This document shows, piece by piece, positions 8,140-16,440 of a stretch of 34,415 bases of DNA. Source of the DNA: CAYVAP01 sp964343195. Its GTDB lineage: Bacteria > Bacteroidota > Bacteroidia > J057. The notes beneath the pieces were generated by a model that saw only the letters and a list, made by a program, of their open reading frames with translations, searched no databases and had not been told where the DNA came from. Location: contig CAYFIR010000066.1 of the NCBI GenBank assembly GCA_964343195.1, positions 1 through 34,415 of the forward strand. The letters run 5' to 3'. Made by a program: the position numbers and the translations under genes. How positions within the stretch are numbered: the stretch's first letter is position 1; the number at the start of each line of letters is the position of its first letter.

Positions 8140-9672
8140 CTACTTCTTAAACTCATAGGTATAAATCCGCTGGTATCGCGGATAGAACCCATCCACCTGG
8201 ATGTTTCCACTAGCTGATTCCAGCATTCGTATCACCTCCTGGGTAGAATTGGCAGTCTGCCCATTGACCCGAAGAATGATGAAGCCCTGCTTCATGTCAG
8301 TCTGCTGCCGGATTTCCCCCGCAGAAAGTCGGGTTACCATGACGCCATAATTGATGTTGTAAGCCCTGCGCTGATCAGTAGGCAGATCCGCCAGGCTGAT
8401 TCCAAGATTGGTCAACAGCGAATTCCGAGCGGGAGCACTCACCTCTGTTCGGCCCATGTTATCGGTCAGTTGTACGTCGAGGGTCTTGTATTCGCCTGCA
8501 CGATAAACTTTTACCTTGATGATATCCCCAGGGCGATTTCGGCCTACCAGTTCCAGCATCTTGGCGTCGTTGCGAACGGCCAGTCCGTCTATTTCGACAA
8601 TGACATCTCCGCGTTGTACTCCAGCCTGTTTTGCCCCACCAAAATCTACCAATTGCTCTACCAGTACCCCTTCGGTAATCTCGAGATCTCGCTGATTGGC
8701 GATCTGTCCATTGAGGTCGATGGCACTGCGAATGCCCAGGTAGGCACGTTGCACCATCCCATACTCCCTCAGGTCATCGATTACTTTGTTCACAATGTTG
8801 GAAGGCACTGCAAAGGCGTATCCCGCATACGCCCCGGTTGGTGAAGCTATGGCAGTATTGACACCGATCAAATCCCCATTCAGATTGACCAGTGCACCGC
8901 CGCTGTTACCCGGATTCACGGCTGCATCCGTCTGGATAAAAGACTCGATAGCCGCCTGATCCTCAATAATTTCCAGATCCCGGCCAATGGCACTGATGAT
9001 TCCGGCTGTAGCGGTGGACGAAAGGTTAAAGGGATTGCCCACGGCCAGTACCCAATCTCCCACCTGAGCCTGATCAGAATCGGCCAGGTTTACCTTGGGG
9101 AAGTCTGTTCCCTCGATCTTGATGAGCCCCATATCGGTGGACGGATCAGTCCCGATGACAGTAGCAGGAAAGCTGCGATTGTCGTACAGGGTAACGGTCA
9201 GTTCATCTGCGTCCTGAATGACATGATTGTTGGTTACGATGTATCCGTCTCCTGTCAGGATCACACCAGATCCGCTTGAAATGCGCTGTCCGCTGGATTC
9301 CCGAGGCCTTAACCCAAAGAAATCATAATAGAGATCGTAACTCTGCCGTGTCCGACTGATGGCCTTGATGTGAACAACTGCTGGCATTGCCTGGGATGCT
9401 GCACGGCGGAAATTCAATGGAGCATCGGTTAGATCGGCAGACTGACGCAGATTAATGTCCATCAGGCTATCCTCAGCAGCATCGGTCCCTGTTTCAGTGT
9501 CCTTAGAATCCGTAGATTCATCGGTAACGGGGACACCTTCTCCGTTGACTCCGACCATTTTTAGCAGGTTGGGATCGTCCTGTTTCTTCTCCCAACCGGA
9601 ATAATGATACACGCCAATCATGGCGCCACTTACAACCAGAGATACCAAAAAGCTGGAAATTATTTTTTTCAT
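8140..9672 (-). CDS. HtrA/DegP-family periplasmic serine protease
   Basis: Trypsin-like S1C protease of 510 aa with C-terminal PDZ modules, for envelope protein quality control. A signal anchor (about residues 4-23) should export it. An acidic Ser/Thr/Asp-rich linker (about 40-80) precedes the protease. The catalytic triad is His150 in VTNNHVI, Asp180 in STDMGLIKI and Ser257 in NPGNSGGAL. PDZ1 is about 305-405 (YLGIRSAIDLNG, GVQRGDVIVEIDGL). A second PDZ-like domain spans about 430-510 (GVMVTRLSAG, GFIILRVNGQ). Length and order match other Bacteroidota HtrA proteins. It is convergent with the SDR gene 65 bp away and carries a repeat element upstream. Confidence 0.95.
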   Translation of the reverse strand: MKKIISSFLVSLVVSGAMIGVYHYSGWEKKQDDPNLLKMVGVNGEGVPVTDESTDSKDTETGTDAAEDSLMDINLRQSADLTDAPLNFRRAASQAMPAVVHIKAISRTRQSYDLYYDFFGLRPRESSGQRISSGSGVILTGDGYIVTNNHVIQDADELTVTLYDNRSFPATVIGTDPSTDMGLIKIEGTDFPKVNLADSDQAQVGDWVLAVGNPFNLSSTATAGIISAIGRDLEIIEDQAAIESFIQTDAAVNPGNSGGALVNLNGDLIGVNTAIASPTGAYAGYAFAVPSNIVNKVIDDLREYGMVQRAYLGIRSAIDLNGQIANQRDLEITEGVLVEQLVDFGGAKQAGVQRGDVIVEIDGLAVRNDAKMLELVGRNRPGDIIKVKVYRAGEYKTLDVQLTDNMGRTEVSAPARNSLLTNLGISLADLPTDQRRAYNINYGVMVTRLSAGEIRQQTDMKQGFIILRVNGQTANSTQEVIRMLESASGNIQVDGFYPRYQRIYTYEFKK

Positions 9673-9770
9673 GGGAATCGACGTATGCTATTGAATGGTT
9701 GATTGCCTGGTTTTGCGAAATGCAACGAGCAAAGCGCTCGTTCTATCCGACAGTTTCCACTATCTGTTTA

Positions 9771-9926
9771 GGAACGCGAGAAAAATAACTTCCCGATTTT
9801 ACGAAGAAATCTTGTTCGCAGGCAAGGAAGAAAAACCGAGTTTGGCGAGCCAAATGAGGCTTTTTCTGACGCAGTATGCGGGCAAGAGATCAAGTCAAAA
9901 GTGGAACTAATTTTTTGAGCGTTCTT
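9771..9926 (+). repeat. 155-bp palindromic interspersed element, copy A
   Basis: An element bounded by GGAACGCG at 9771 and a decayed inverse (GAGCGTTCTT) at about 9917-9926. The core reads AAGGAAGAAAAACCGAG, then a hairpin TTTGG-CGAG-CCAAA (9841-9854), then CTTTTTCTGACGCAG. A second copy lies in reverse orientation at 26240-26394 with the same order, length and end sequences. It sits upstream of the htrA gene. I read it as a MITE- or REP-like element rather than a gene. Confidence 0.8.
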
Positions 9927-10038
9927 TAACTAGGAAATTTATGGGGAAACTCCTAGTGATTCAAGTGACCGAAGGGGCAAAATGTTCATCTCTTCCGTAT
10001 ATCGGCAGGTTGAATGACGATAATGACGGCTTTAGATT

Positions 10039-11429
10039 TCACTTGTCCATCGATTCCAGGATTAATACCCAGTCATTTCCCGCCTCCACTTGCCCCGGCG
10101 GATCAAAGACCTGAACACCTGCATTCTCAAATATCCCTATCTGTTTTTGCCCCCCATTGCGGGGATCAAACCAGAGTGCGGCTACTTCCCCTCCGGCAAT
10201 TTTACCCATGGCGACCGATAATTCCCGCCCGGTATGGGTGTAGATCAAAGCGTATCGCTGCCCACGGGTCGCCACCTGACATTCGTAACGTTCTCCCTGC
10301 CCTGAGGCAATCAGAGAGGGGTCTGGCACGCGATCAAAGTAGGGAAATGAAAGCATCAACTCCTTGAGGTGCTGCATCTGAGTGGCACCCAGCGCATCGA
10401 GCGCCTCGGTCCAGTATTCACGGACGCCATAGGATGGATGTTCATCACCGGGCTGGTGCATCTGCATCACAGCGCTATGGCCATAGGTAAAGCCACACCC
10501 TCCGGCAAATACCGACCAGTAGGCGTAGCGCCGCACATCATCATCGTCCCAATAGGGCTCCGCAGGAGATCGTGCAGCCCCTGTGGAATGCCCTCGTAGG
10601 AAGGTTCCCCATCGAGGGTAGGCTTGATGGGCGAAAGGGCATAGTCATCGCGCACATAGCGCCAGTTGTCTTCGCCGTAGGCCAGCTCGGTGTCGTCCTG
10701 GTCGTAGCGCCGATGCCCGGACTGAAACATGTTGAAATCCAGCCACTTCGCTTCATGAAACCAACGAGAGGACTGAGCCCTCCCAAAGGGATGGAAGGTG
10801 ATGAGATGGCGTGGAGCGTGTTGATGGAGTTGATTGCCAATGGCATTCCAGATTTCGGTATTCTGGCTGCCACGGGTGTCGCCGCCATTGAGCCAGATGA
10901 CGTGGGGATGATCGGCATATCGCTGGGCCAGCCACGCGGCATACCGGGTCGCCTGATCCAGGCTGACCCGTCCACTGCGGACATTGGATCCCCAGATGGG
11001 CACCAGGGCCATGTAGAGCCCCTTTTGCTCCGCCAGATCGACCACATAGTCGACATGGTCCCAAAAGTCGTACTCTTCCTCGCTTTCCGGGGAATTTCCC
11101 GGAGTAGTCCTGGGTTGGGCTACATTTCCTGCTAGCAAAGCAGAATCTCCGTAGGCATTGGCCAGAAAAAGCTCATGGAGCACCATCACCTGAACGACGT
11201 TGAAGCCCTTCGCAGCGCGGTCTTCAAGGTATGCTTCGGCTTCTTCCCGGTTTAGCTTCGAAAACAACAGCCAGCCCGTGTCACCGAGCCAGAAGAAGGG
11301 GTCGCCATTTTCCTGCACGAGAAAACGCCCATTTTCAGAAACCGAAAGCCAGGACAGGCTGGGGTCAGGTTGTGCGAGCACATTTTGGGCGAGTAACATC
11401 AGGGCCAGTAACGGGATGAGGTGTTTCAT
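10039..11429 (-). pseudogene. DUF4038 (apiosidase-like, GH140-type) secreted protein, frameshifted
   Basis: A secreted glycoside-hydrolase-like protein in two frames. It begins at ATG 11429 with signal peptide MKHLIPLLALMLLAQNVLAQ. The TIM-barrel part (NGDPFFWLGDTGWLLFSKL, GFNVVQVMVLHE, HVIWLNGGDTRG, FHPFGRAQSSRWFH, LDGEPSYEGIPQG) runs to LLRSP. The frame breaks near 10550-10557 and continues as WDDDDVRRYAYWSVFAGGCGFTYGHSAVMQM in the next frame, through to a C-terminal putative collagen-binding-type domain ending DWVLILESMDK at 10039. One base is missing at CCTATTGGG: adding one restores PYWDDDD, as expected in this family. The start lies 31 bp from an assembly gap, so a base-call error is as likely as a real mutation. 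The repaired protein would be about 463 aa. Likely role: cleavage of plant or algal polysaccharide side chains. Confidence 0.85.
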
Positions 11430-11459
11430 TTTTGGGAGAAAATTGGGTGAGGGAGGGGG

Positions 11460-11559
11460 NNNNNNNNNNNNNNNNNNNNNNNNNNNNNNNNNNNNNNNNN
11501 NNNNNNNNNNNNNNNNNNNNNNNNNNNNNNNNNNNNNNNNNNNNNNNNNNNNNNNNNNN
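11460..11559. other. Assembly gap of 100 N
   Basis: Exactly 100 N, the usual placeholder for a gap of unknown size. Its right edge starts inside the TATAGGGG tandem array, so the array probably caused the break and the true length is unknown. Confidence 0.95.
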
Positions 11560-11623
11560 TATAGGGGTATAGGGGTATAGGGGTATAGGGGTATAGGGGT
11601 ATAGGGGTATAGGGGTATAGGGA
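11560..11623. repeat. TATAGGGG octamer tandem array
   Basis: About eight nearly perfect head-to-tail copies of TATAGGGG, beginning directly at the end of the gap and so probably longer in the genome. It lies between the DUF4038 gene start and the MFS gene. Confidence 0.95.
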
Positions 11624-11639
11624 TGATACGAATACCCAG

Positions 11640-11760
11640 CCTGCCCATATACCCTTATTTCCCATATATACCTTATTTCCCTTATATACCTTATTCCCCT
11701 TATACACCTTATTTCCCTTATATACCACATTTCCCATATTCCCACGCCTTATTTCCCCTC
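11640..11760. repeat. 18-bp period tandem repeat (TTATATACCTTATTTCCC)
   Basis: Five to six diverged copies of an 18-bp unit close to TTATATACCTTATTTCCC follow the octamer array after a short spacer. Read in one frame they give a Pro/Tyr/Phe hexapeptide periodicity, which is a by-product of the period and not a gene. Confidence 0.85.
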
Positions 11761-11885
11761 TTCCCTTCAACTTACACAATAGCTCCGTCGGTTCTATGGA
11801 TGCTCGACCACATCTGGTTACCTTTGCCCCTCCAGGCTCTTCTGTTCCTCAAAACAGATGGGGGAAAGTTGGGTTATGACCATGT

Positions 11886-13226
11886 TTGGCACGTCTTTTT
11901 CACCCAGAATCGCCTCTTTTGAAACATCTGCGAGCGCTTGTACTGCTCTTTTCGGCTAATACCGTTTCCAGTTTTGCCCAGGGAATCACCATGATTGCCA
12001 TCCCCTGGTACCTGCTCAAGGAGCCAGACGGGAAACTGCTGGTCACCACCCTTTCGGCCACCGTTACCCTGGCGTCCATGTTTTGGGGACTGTATGCGGG
12101 TACGCTCATCGACCGCTACAACCGAAAAAAAATCTTCCTGAGTCTCAATGTCGTGGACGCATTTGTTCTGCTTGGCATCTCAGCCATAGGCTTTTACTGG
12201 GGCGGTTTGCCCTTTGCACTTGTTGCGACCGTGTACACGGCAACCATTTTCACCTACAATATCCACTTCCCGAATGTCTATGCCTTTGTGCAGGAACTGT
12301 TTGAGCCCTCGATGTACAGCAAGGTCAACAGCGCCCTGGAAATCCAGCATCAGACGACTTCATTCCTGGGAATGATGATTGGAGGCTTCCTGCTTGACGG
12401 TTCTCCGAACTGGGATTGGTGGCCCATGTGGCTGCAATTTGAGCCATGGCCGCTGCACCAGATTTTCCTGATGGATGGCTCCACCTACGTACTGGCCTTC
12501 CTGTTCATCAGCCAAATTCCCTACACCCCAGATCCCGATAAGCGGGTAGATCGTGGCGCCATTGCTCAAAGACTGAAACAGGGATTTGCCTACCTGAACG
12601 ATAACCGTCCGATCCTGACCTTTGGCATAGCCTCCTATGTGGTGTTCTTTGCCATGATCGTCATCATCCACGTCGCCATGCCCATCTACGTGATGGACTA
12701 CCTGCAGGAGCAAGCCGCTGTGTTGTCGTCCTTCAAGGGCATTTATTCGCTGGGAGCAGTCGCGGCGGGCCTGCTGGGGCTGTCCTTCCTCTTCAAACGC
12801 GGCAACCTGATCCGGCAGGTTACCTTTCTGGTCGCGCTGGGAGGCATCCTCTTTTGGGTGCTGGCCCTGACCCAATCGGTCTGGGTGACGCTGATGGTGG
12901 CCTTTGTCCTGGGCATCTGCAATGCTGCCACCCGCATCCTGCGCATCACCTACCTGGTGCGCACCGTCCCCAACTACGTCATCGGCCGGGTCAATGCCTT
13001 TTTCACGGTGATCAATGTTCTGATGCGGGTGACCTTCATGGGACTGCTCACCCTGCCGTTTTTCTCAGCTGATGAAAATGGTGACAACATCGTCTATGCC
13101 ATGGGGCTGCTTGGGATCAGCCTATTCGTGGCCGCCGTGGTGCTGATCGTCAACTTCCGCCGCTTTGACCATCGACAGGCACAGCATGAAGAAATGGAAG
13201 AACGAGAATTGGCTGGGCCAGGGTAA
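11886..13226 (+). CDS. Major facilitator superfamily transporter
   Basis: Integral membrane protein of 446 aa with about 12 predicted helices, like the drug/macrolide-efflux (MFS_3) group. The opening SANTVSSFAQGITMIAIPWYLL is a typical first helix, and YAGTLIDRYNRKKIFL carries the MFS loop 2-3 signature (G-x-x-x-D-R-x-x-R-K/R). FTYNIHFPNVYAFVQELFEPSMYSKVNSALEI is also typical of this group. The C-terminal tail is acidic and cytoplasmic. No ATG fits: a TGA lies in frame at 11877, so translation probably starts at TTG 11886 (residues ARLFHPESPLLKHL follow). An ATG at 11877 in another frame gives only 27 codons, so an early frameshift cannot be excluded. The substrate is unknown. Confidence 0.88.
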   Translation: MARLFHPESPLLKHLRALVLLFSANTVSSFAQGITMIAIPWYLLKEPDGKLLVTTLSATVTLASMFWGLYAGTLIDRYNRKKIFLSLNVVDAFVLLGISAIGFYWGGLPFALVATVYTATIFTYNIHFPNVYAFVQELFEPSMYSKVNSALEIQHQTTSFLGMMIGGFLLDGSPNWDWWPMWLQFEPWPLHQIFLMDGSTYVLAFLFISQIPYTPDPDKRVDRGAIAQRLKQGFAYLNDNRPILTFGIASYVVFFAMIVIIHVAMPIYVMDYLQEQAAVLSSFKGIYSLGAVAAGLLGLSFLFKRGNLIRQVTFLVALGGILFWVLALTQSVWVTLMVAFVLGICNAATRILRITYLVRTVPNYVIGRVNAFFTVINVLMRVTFMGLLTLPFFSADENGDNIVYAMGLLGISLFVAAVVLIVNFRRFDHRQAQHEEMEERELAGPG

Positions 13227-13359
13227 AAAGTCACATTTCACCCCGGCGAGTCCGGTCTAAAGGGTATTAGAAATTATGCTATCAGGCTGGCATGCTGGTT
13301 CATACTGGTTAACTTAGTAGGGAAACGATATCCGCTTACATACCAAGAATTTCCCTCCC

Positions 13360-13839
13360 ATGACCAAAGTCCTCTTCGTCTGTTTAGGTAACATCTGCCG
13401 TTCTCCAATGGCAGAGGGTCTGTTTATCCAAAAGGTGAAAGAAGCCGGTCTGGAAGGCCAGATCGAAATTGACTCGGCTGGCACAGGGGGGTGGCATGTG
13501 GGCGAACGAGCCGACGCCCGTATGCGGCAGACGGCGGCCAAGCATGGAGTAGACTTACCCAGCCGTGCACGAAAAGTCAAGGAAAGCGATTTTCGGAACT
13601 TCGACTACATCCTGGCCATGGACCAGAGTAACCTTCGGGATCTGGAAGACCTCGAAGGAGGCGTTTCAGGCACCAAAGCGCGACTCTTCAAAATGCGGCA
13701 TTTTGATCCGCTCGCCCCTGAGGCTGACGTCCCCGACCCCTACTACGGGGGTCAGCGAGGCTTCGAGGATGTCTATGACATGCTGGACCGCAGTACGGAA
13801 GAGCTGCTGAGGTTCATCCGCGAGGAACAGAAGATGTAA
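13360..13839 (+). CDS. Low-molecular-weight protein-tyrosine phosphatase
   Basis: Cytoplasmic phosphatase of 159 aa. The P-loop VCLGNICRSPMAEG places nucleophile Cys8 and Arg14 in the C-x5-R-S signature. The general-acid Asp126 is in VPDPYYGG near the C-terminus. DSAGTGGWHVGERAD is the usual second conserved block. Length is normal. It could dephosphorylate tyrosine kinases of polysaccharide export or low-molecular-weight substrates. No kinase is nearby. ATG 13360 gives the family N-terminus. Confidence 0.96.
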   Translation: MTKVLFVCLGNICRSPMAEGLFIQKVKEAGLEGQIEIDSAGTGGWHVGERADARMRQTAAKHGVDLPSRARKVKESDFRNFDYILAMDQSNLRDLEDLEGGVSGTKARLFKMRHFDPLAPEADVPDPYYGGQRGFEDVYDMLDRSTEELLRFIREEQKM

Positions 13840-13962
13840 ACGGTTCTGCTTCCCCCTCTGCCCGATTGATTACCCAAGTTAAGGTAGCCCGCCCCATTTC
13901 CATACCTAATCCTGATGAGCCCTACCCAACCTTAAGTAGGAACAAATTACCTAATCATGGTG

Positions 13963-13994
13963 ATTGTTTAGATTTAGTCTAAATAAGAATTTTG
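13963..13994 (+). promoter_or_regulatory. Promoter with metalloregulator-like operator upstream of TonB receptor
   Basis: A 17-bp inverted repeat TTTAGATTTAGTCTAAA (13967-13983, 6-bp arms) lies between an ATTG (-33-like, 13963-13966) and GAATTTTG (13987-13994, one base off the Bacteroidota -7 consensus TAnnTTTG). The receptor ATG is 43 bp downstream. A palindrome between promoter elements is the classic site for a repressor. The AT-rich arms resemble Fur/DtxR-type iron boxes, fitting an iron-repressed siderophore operon. The regulator is inferred. Confidence 0.6.
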
Positions 13995-14037
13995 TCTCCA
14001 GATTGACACACCACCTCCTATCAGTCTGGAAACCCGC

Positions 14038-16419
14038 ATGGTTAGACCTATCCTTTTTGCCCTTCTATTCCTGCTACCCACTCTCTTCTGGGGCCAAACC
14101 CAGGTAGAACCTGCGTCTTTGCAAGGGATCATCCACACGAGCGACGGTCCAGCCGAAGGGCTGAGGGTAACCCTTGAGGGAAGCCAGCTGGGCGCCATTA
14201 CGGATCAGACGGGCGCTTTTTCCCTCTCAGAAATTCCTCCCGGAAGCTATACCCTGGTGATTTCCGGCGTGGGAAACGCGACTCACTCCGAACCCATCAA
14301 CCTGTCTGCCGGGCAGCACCTTACCCTCGAGCGATCCCTCGCCACGGAGGCCTTACAGCTGGAGGAAGTCGTCCTTTTGGGCAAATCCGAAGCCACCGAA
14401 ATCAGGGAACAAGCCTATGCCATCGAGCTGATCGAGGCTGAGGGCTTCAAAAACCTTTCGACCAACGCCAACGACATCCTGGGCAAAATCTCAGGGGTCA
14501 ACATCCGCCAATCGGGCGGAGTAGGCTCCGACTTTTCGCTTTCGCTCAATGGCCTCTCCAACAATCAGGTGCGGGTATTCCTCGACGGGGTGCCCATGGA
14601 TTATTTCGGCTCTTCGCTTTCGCTCAACAACTTTTCCGCCAACCTGATCGAGCGCATCGAGGTGTACAAGGGCGTGGTGCCCATCCACCTGTCATCCGAT
14701 GCGCTGGGCGGAGCCATCAACGTGATCACGGGCAACCAACGGCAATCCTACCTGGATGCTTCCTACAGTCTGGGCTCTTTTGGCACACATCTCGCCTCGC
14801 TCAACGCGCAGTACCGACACGACGAATCAGGCTTTACCACGCGGTTCAAGTCCTTCTACAACCGTTCGCAAAACAACTACACCGTCCCCATCCAGCTGGT
14901 GGATTTTGCCACAGGTAAAGCAGACGAAGAAGCCACGGAGGTGGAGCGCTTTCACGACGCCTACGAGTCACGCATGGGCTGGGCCGAGGTAGGCTTCACC
15001 GGGGCGCGTTGGGCCGATCAGCTGATGGTTGGGCTGATATATTCTGACAACTACAACGAGTTGCAGCAGCCTGCGAATGCCATCGGGCAGGCAAAAATCC
15101 CTTACGGGGAGGTCGCCACTGAGGAGCAAAAGGTCATCACCAACTTCAGCTACCGCAAAGCAGGCTTGCTGGATAATCGACTCGCCCTGAGCAGCTATTT
15201 CGTATCGGTCTGGGCAGACAACCTCTCCCGCGATACCAGCAGCGTGCGCTACGACTGGTTTGGGCAGAGCTATCCCAAGATCGACAATCAGACGGGTGAA
15301 ATCGAAAACCGTAAGACCCTGCTCACCCTGCATACCCACAACATCCTGGGCAATGCGAACCTGGAGTACCGACTCTTTCGGCAGCATAGCCTCACGGTCA
15401 ACTACAGCCTCAACGCCCTGGAACTGACGGGCAGCGATCCTTACAAGGCCCAAAACAACACGCAATTTGCCCATCCCAATCAGGTGAACAAGCAGGTGGT
15501 GGGCGCGAGCTACACCGGCAGCCTCTGGCAGGAGCACTTTACCTTCATTGCCTTTGGCAAGCTCTACCTCTATGACATCGCTTCCCAGACGACCAATTAT
15601 CAGGGAACCGAGCTGCTGCCCTTTCGTAATAGCCAACAAAACCAGGGGCTGGGCCTTTCTGCGACCTATCAGTGGGAGAAATGGCAGGTAAAAGCGAGTT
15701 ATGAGAATGCGACCCGCTTTCCCGAGGTGATCGAGTTGTTTGGCGACGGGCTCAACTACCTCTCCAACCCCGAGTTGCTGCCCGAGCGCAGCCACAATTA
15801 CAACGTCGGCTTTCGCTACCACAATCGCTCTATTCATTCGCCGCTGATGCTCTCGGTCAACGGTTTCGTCCGGCAAGCCCAGGATTTCATCATCCCGGAG
15901 CTACAGGGCATCAAGGTATTTCACGTCAACAGCGGAGAAGTCCTCTCACGGGGAGTGGACCTGGCGGCGAGCTATACCCACCGAGAACACTGGGTAGCTA
16001 CCCTCAACGGCACCTACCTGGACCTGCGCAACATGGAGCAGTGGCGCAACGGACAGGTCGGCACGCCCAACAGCCTCTACATGGCCCGACTGCCGAATGT
16101 CCCCTACCTCTTTGGCAATCTGTCGCTGGCCTACCGCAATGAAGGGCTGTTTCACGACTCCGACAGCTACTCGCTTTCGCTGACGCAGAGCTACGTGCAT
16201 GAATACTACTACCGCTGGGAGACCATCGGCAGCCGCAACAAAGGCATCATCCCGGCCCAGTGGCCGACCAACCTCGACCTGGTCTATTCCTTTGCCTCAG
16301 GTCGGTACAACCTGTCCTTCACGATCACCAACCTCTGGGACGCAGAGGTCTATGACAACTTTCAACAGCTACGCCCTGGCAGGGCTTTCAATCTGAAAGT
16401 CAGGGCTTTCATTGACTAA
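14038..16419 (+). CDS. TonB-dependent siderophore receptor, XusA-like
   Basis: Outer-membrane receptor of 793 aa. The signal peptide is MVRPILFALLFLLPTLFWGQ. A carboxypeptidase-regulatory-like beta-sandwich (about 27-100, LQGIIHTSDGPAEGLRVTLEG and ITDQTGAFSLSEIPPGSYTL) precedes the plug (about 115-232: NDILGKISGVNIRQSGG, QVRVFLDGVPMD, IERIEVYKGVVPIHLSSDALGGAINVIT). A 22-strand-type barrel follows and ends in an aromatic-containing strand (GRAFNLKVRAFID). With the DUF4374 lipoprotein and PepSY protein downstream it matches the XusABC order of Bacteroides thetaiotaomicron, where XusA imports ferric enterobactin-type siderophores made by others. No siderophore synthesis genes are in view. Exact ligand unknown. 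Confidence 0.93.
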   Translation: MVRPILFALLFLLPTLFWGQTQVEPASLQGIIHTSDGPAEGLRVTLEGSQLGAITDQTGAFSLSEIPPGSYTLVISGVGNATHSEPINLSAGQHLTLERSLATEALQLEEVVLLGKSEATEIREQAYAIELIEAEGFKNLSTNANDILGKISGVNIRQSGGVGSDFSLSLNGLSNNQVRVFLDGVPMDYFGSSLSLNNFSANLIERIEVYKGVVPIHLSSDALGGAINVITGNQRQSYLDASYSLGSFGTHLASLNAQYRHDESGFTTRFKSFYNRSQNNYTVPIQLVDFATGKADEEATEVERFHDAYESRMGWAEVGFTGARWADQLMVGLIYSDNYNELQQPANAIGQAKIPYGEVATEEQKVITNFSYRKAGLLDNRLALSSYFVSVWADNLSRDTSSVRYDWFGQSYPKIDNQTGEIENRKTLLTLHTHNILGNANLEYRLFRQHSLTVNYSLNALELTGSDPYKAQNNTQFAHPNQVNKQVVGASYTGSLWQEHFTFIAFGKLYLYDIASQTTNYQGTELLPFRNSQQNQGLGLSATYQWEKWQVKASYENATRFPEVIELFGDGLNYLSNPELLPERSHNYNVGFRYHNRSIHSPLMLSVNGFVRQAQDFIIPELQGIKVFHVNSGEVLSRGVDLAASYTHREHWVATLNGTYLDLRNMEQWRNGQVGTPNSLYMARLPNVPYLFGNLSLAYRNEGLFHDSDSYSLSLTQSYVHEYYYRWETIGSRNKGIIPAQWPTNLDLVYSFASGRYNLSFTITNLWDAEVYDNFQQLRPGRAFNLKVRAFID

Positions 16420-16440
16420 TACCAAAACTTCATTTTACCC

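Noticed and set aside
9695..9910. 71-residue ORF across palindromic element copy A
   Set aside because: The similarity to the ORF in copy B follows the nucleotide conservation of the element, including a covarying hairpin, so a gene is not the simplest reading. It is kept as an alternative in the findings.
11623..11922. ORF rich in Pro, Tyr and Phe with a six-residue period
   Set aside because: It is the 18-bp tandem array read in frame and has no domain or plausible start signal.
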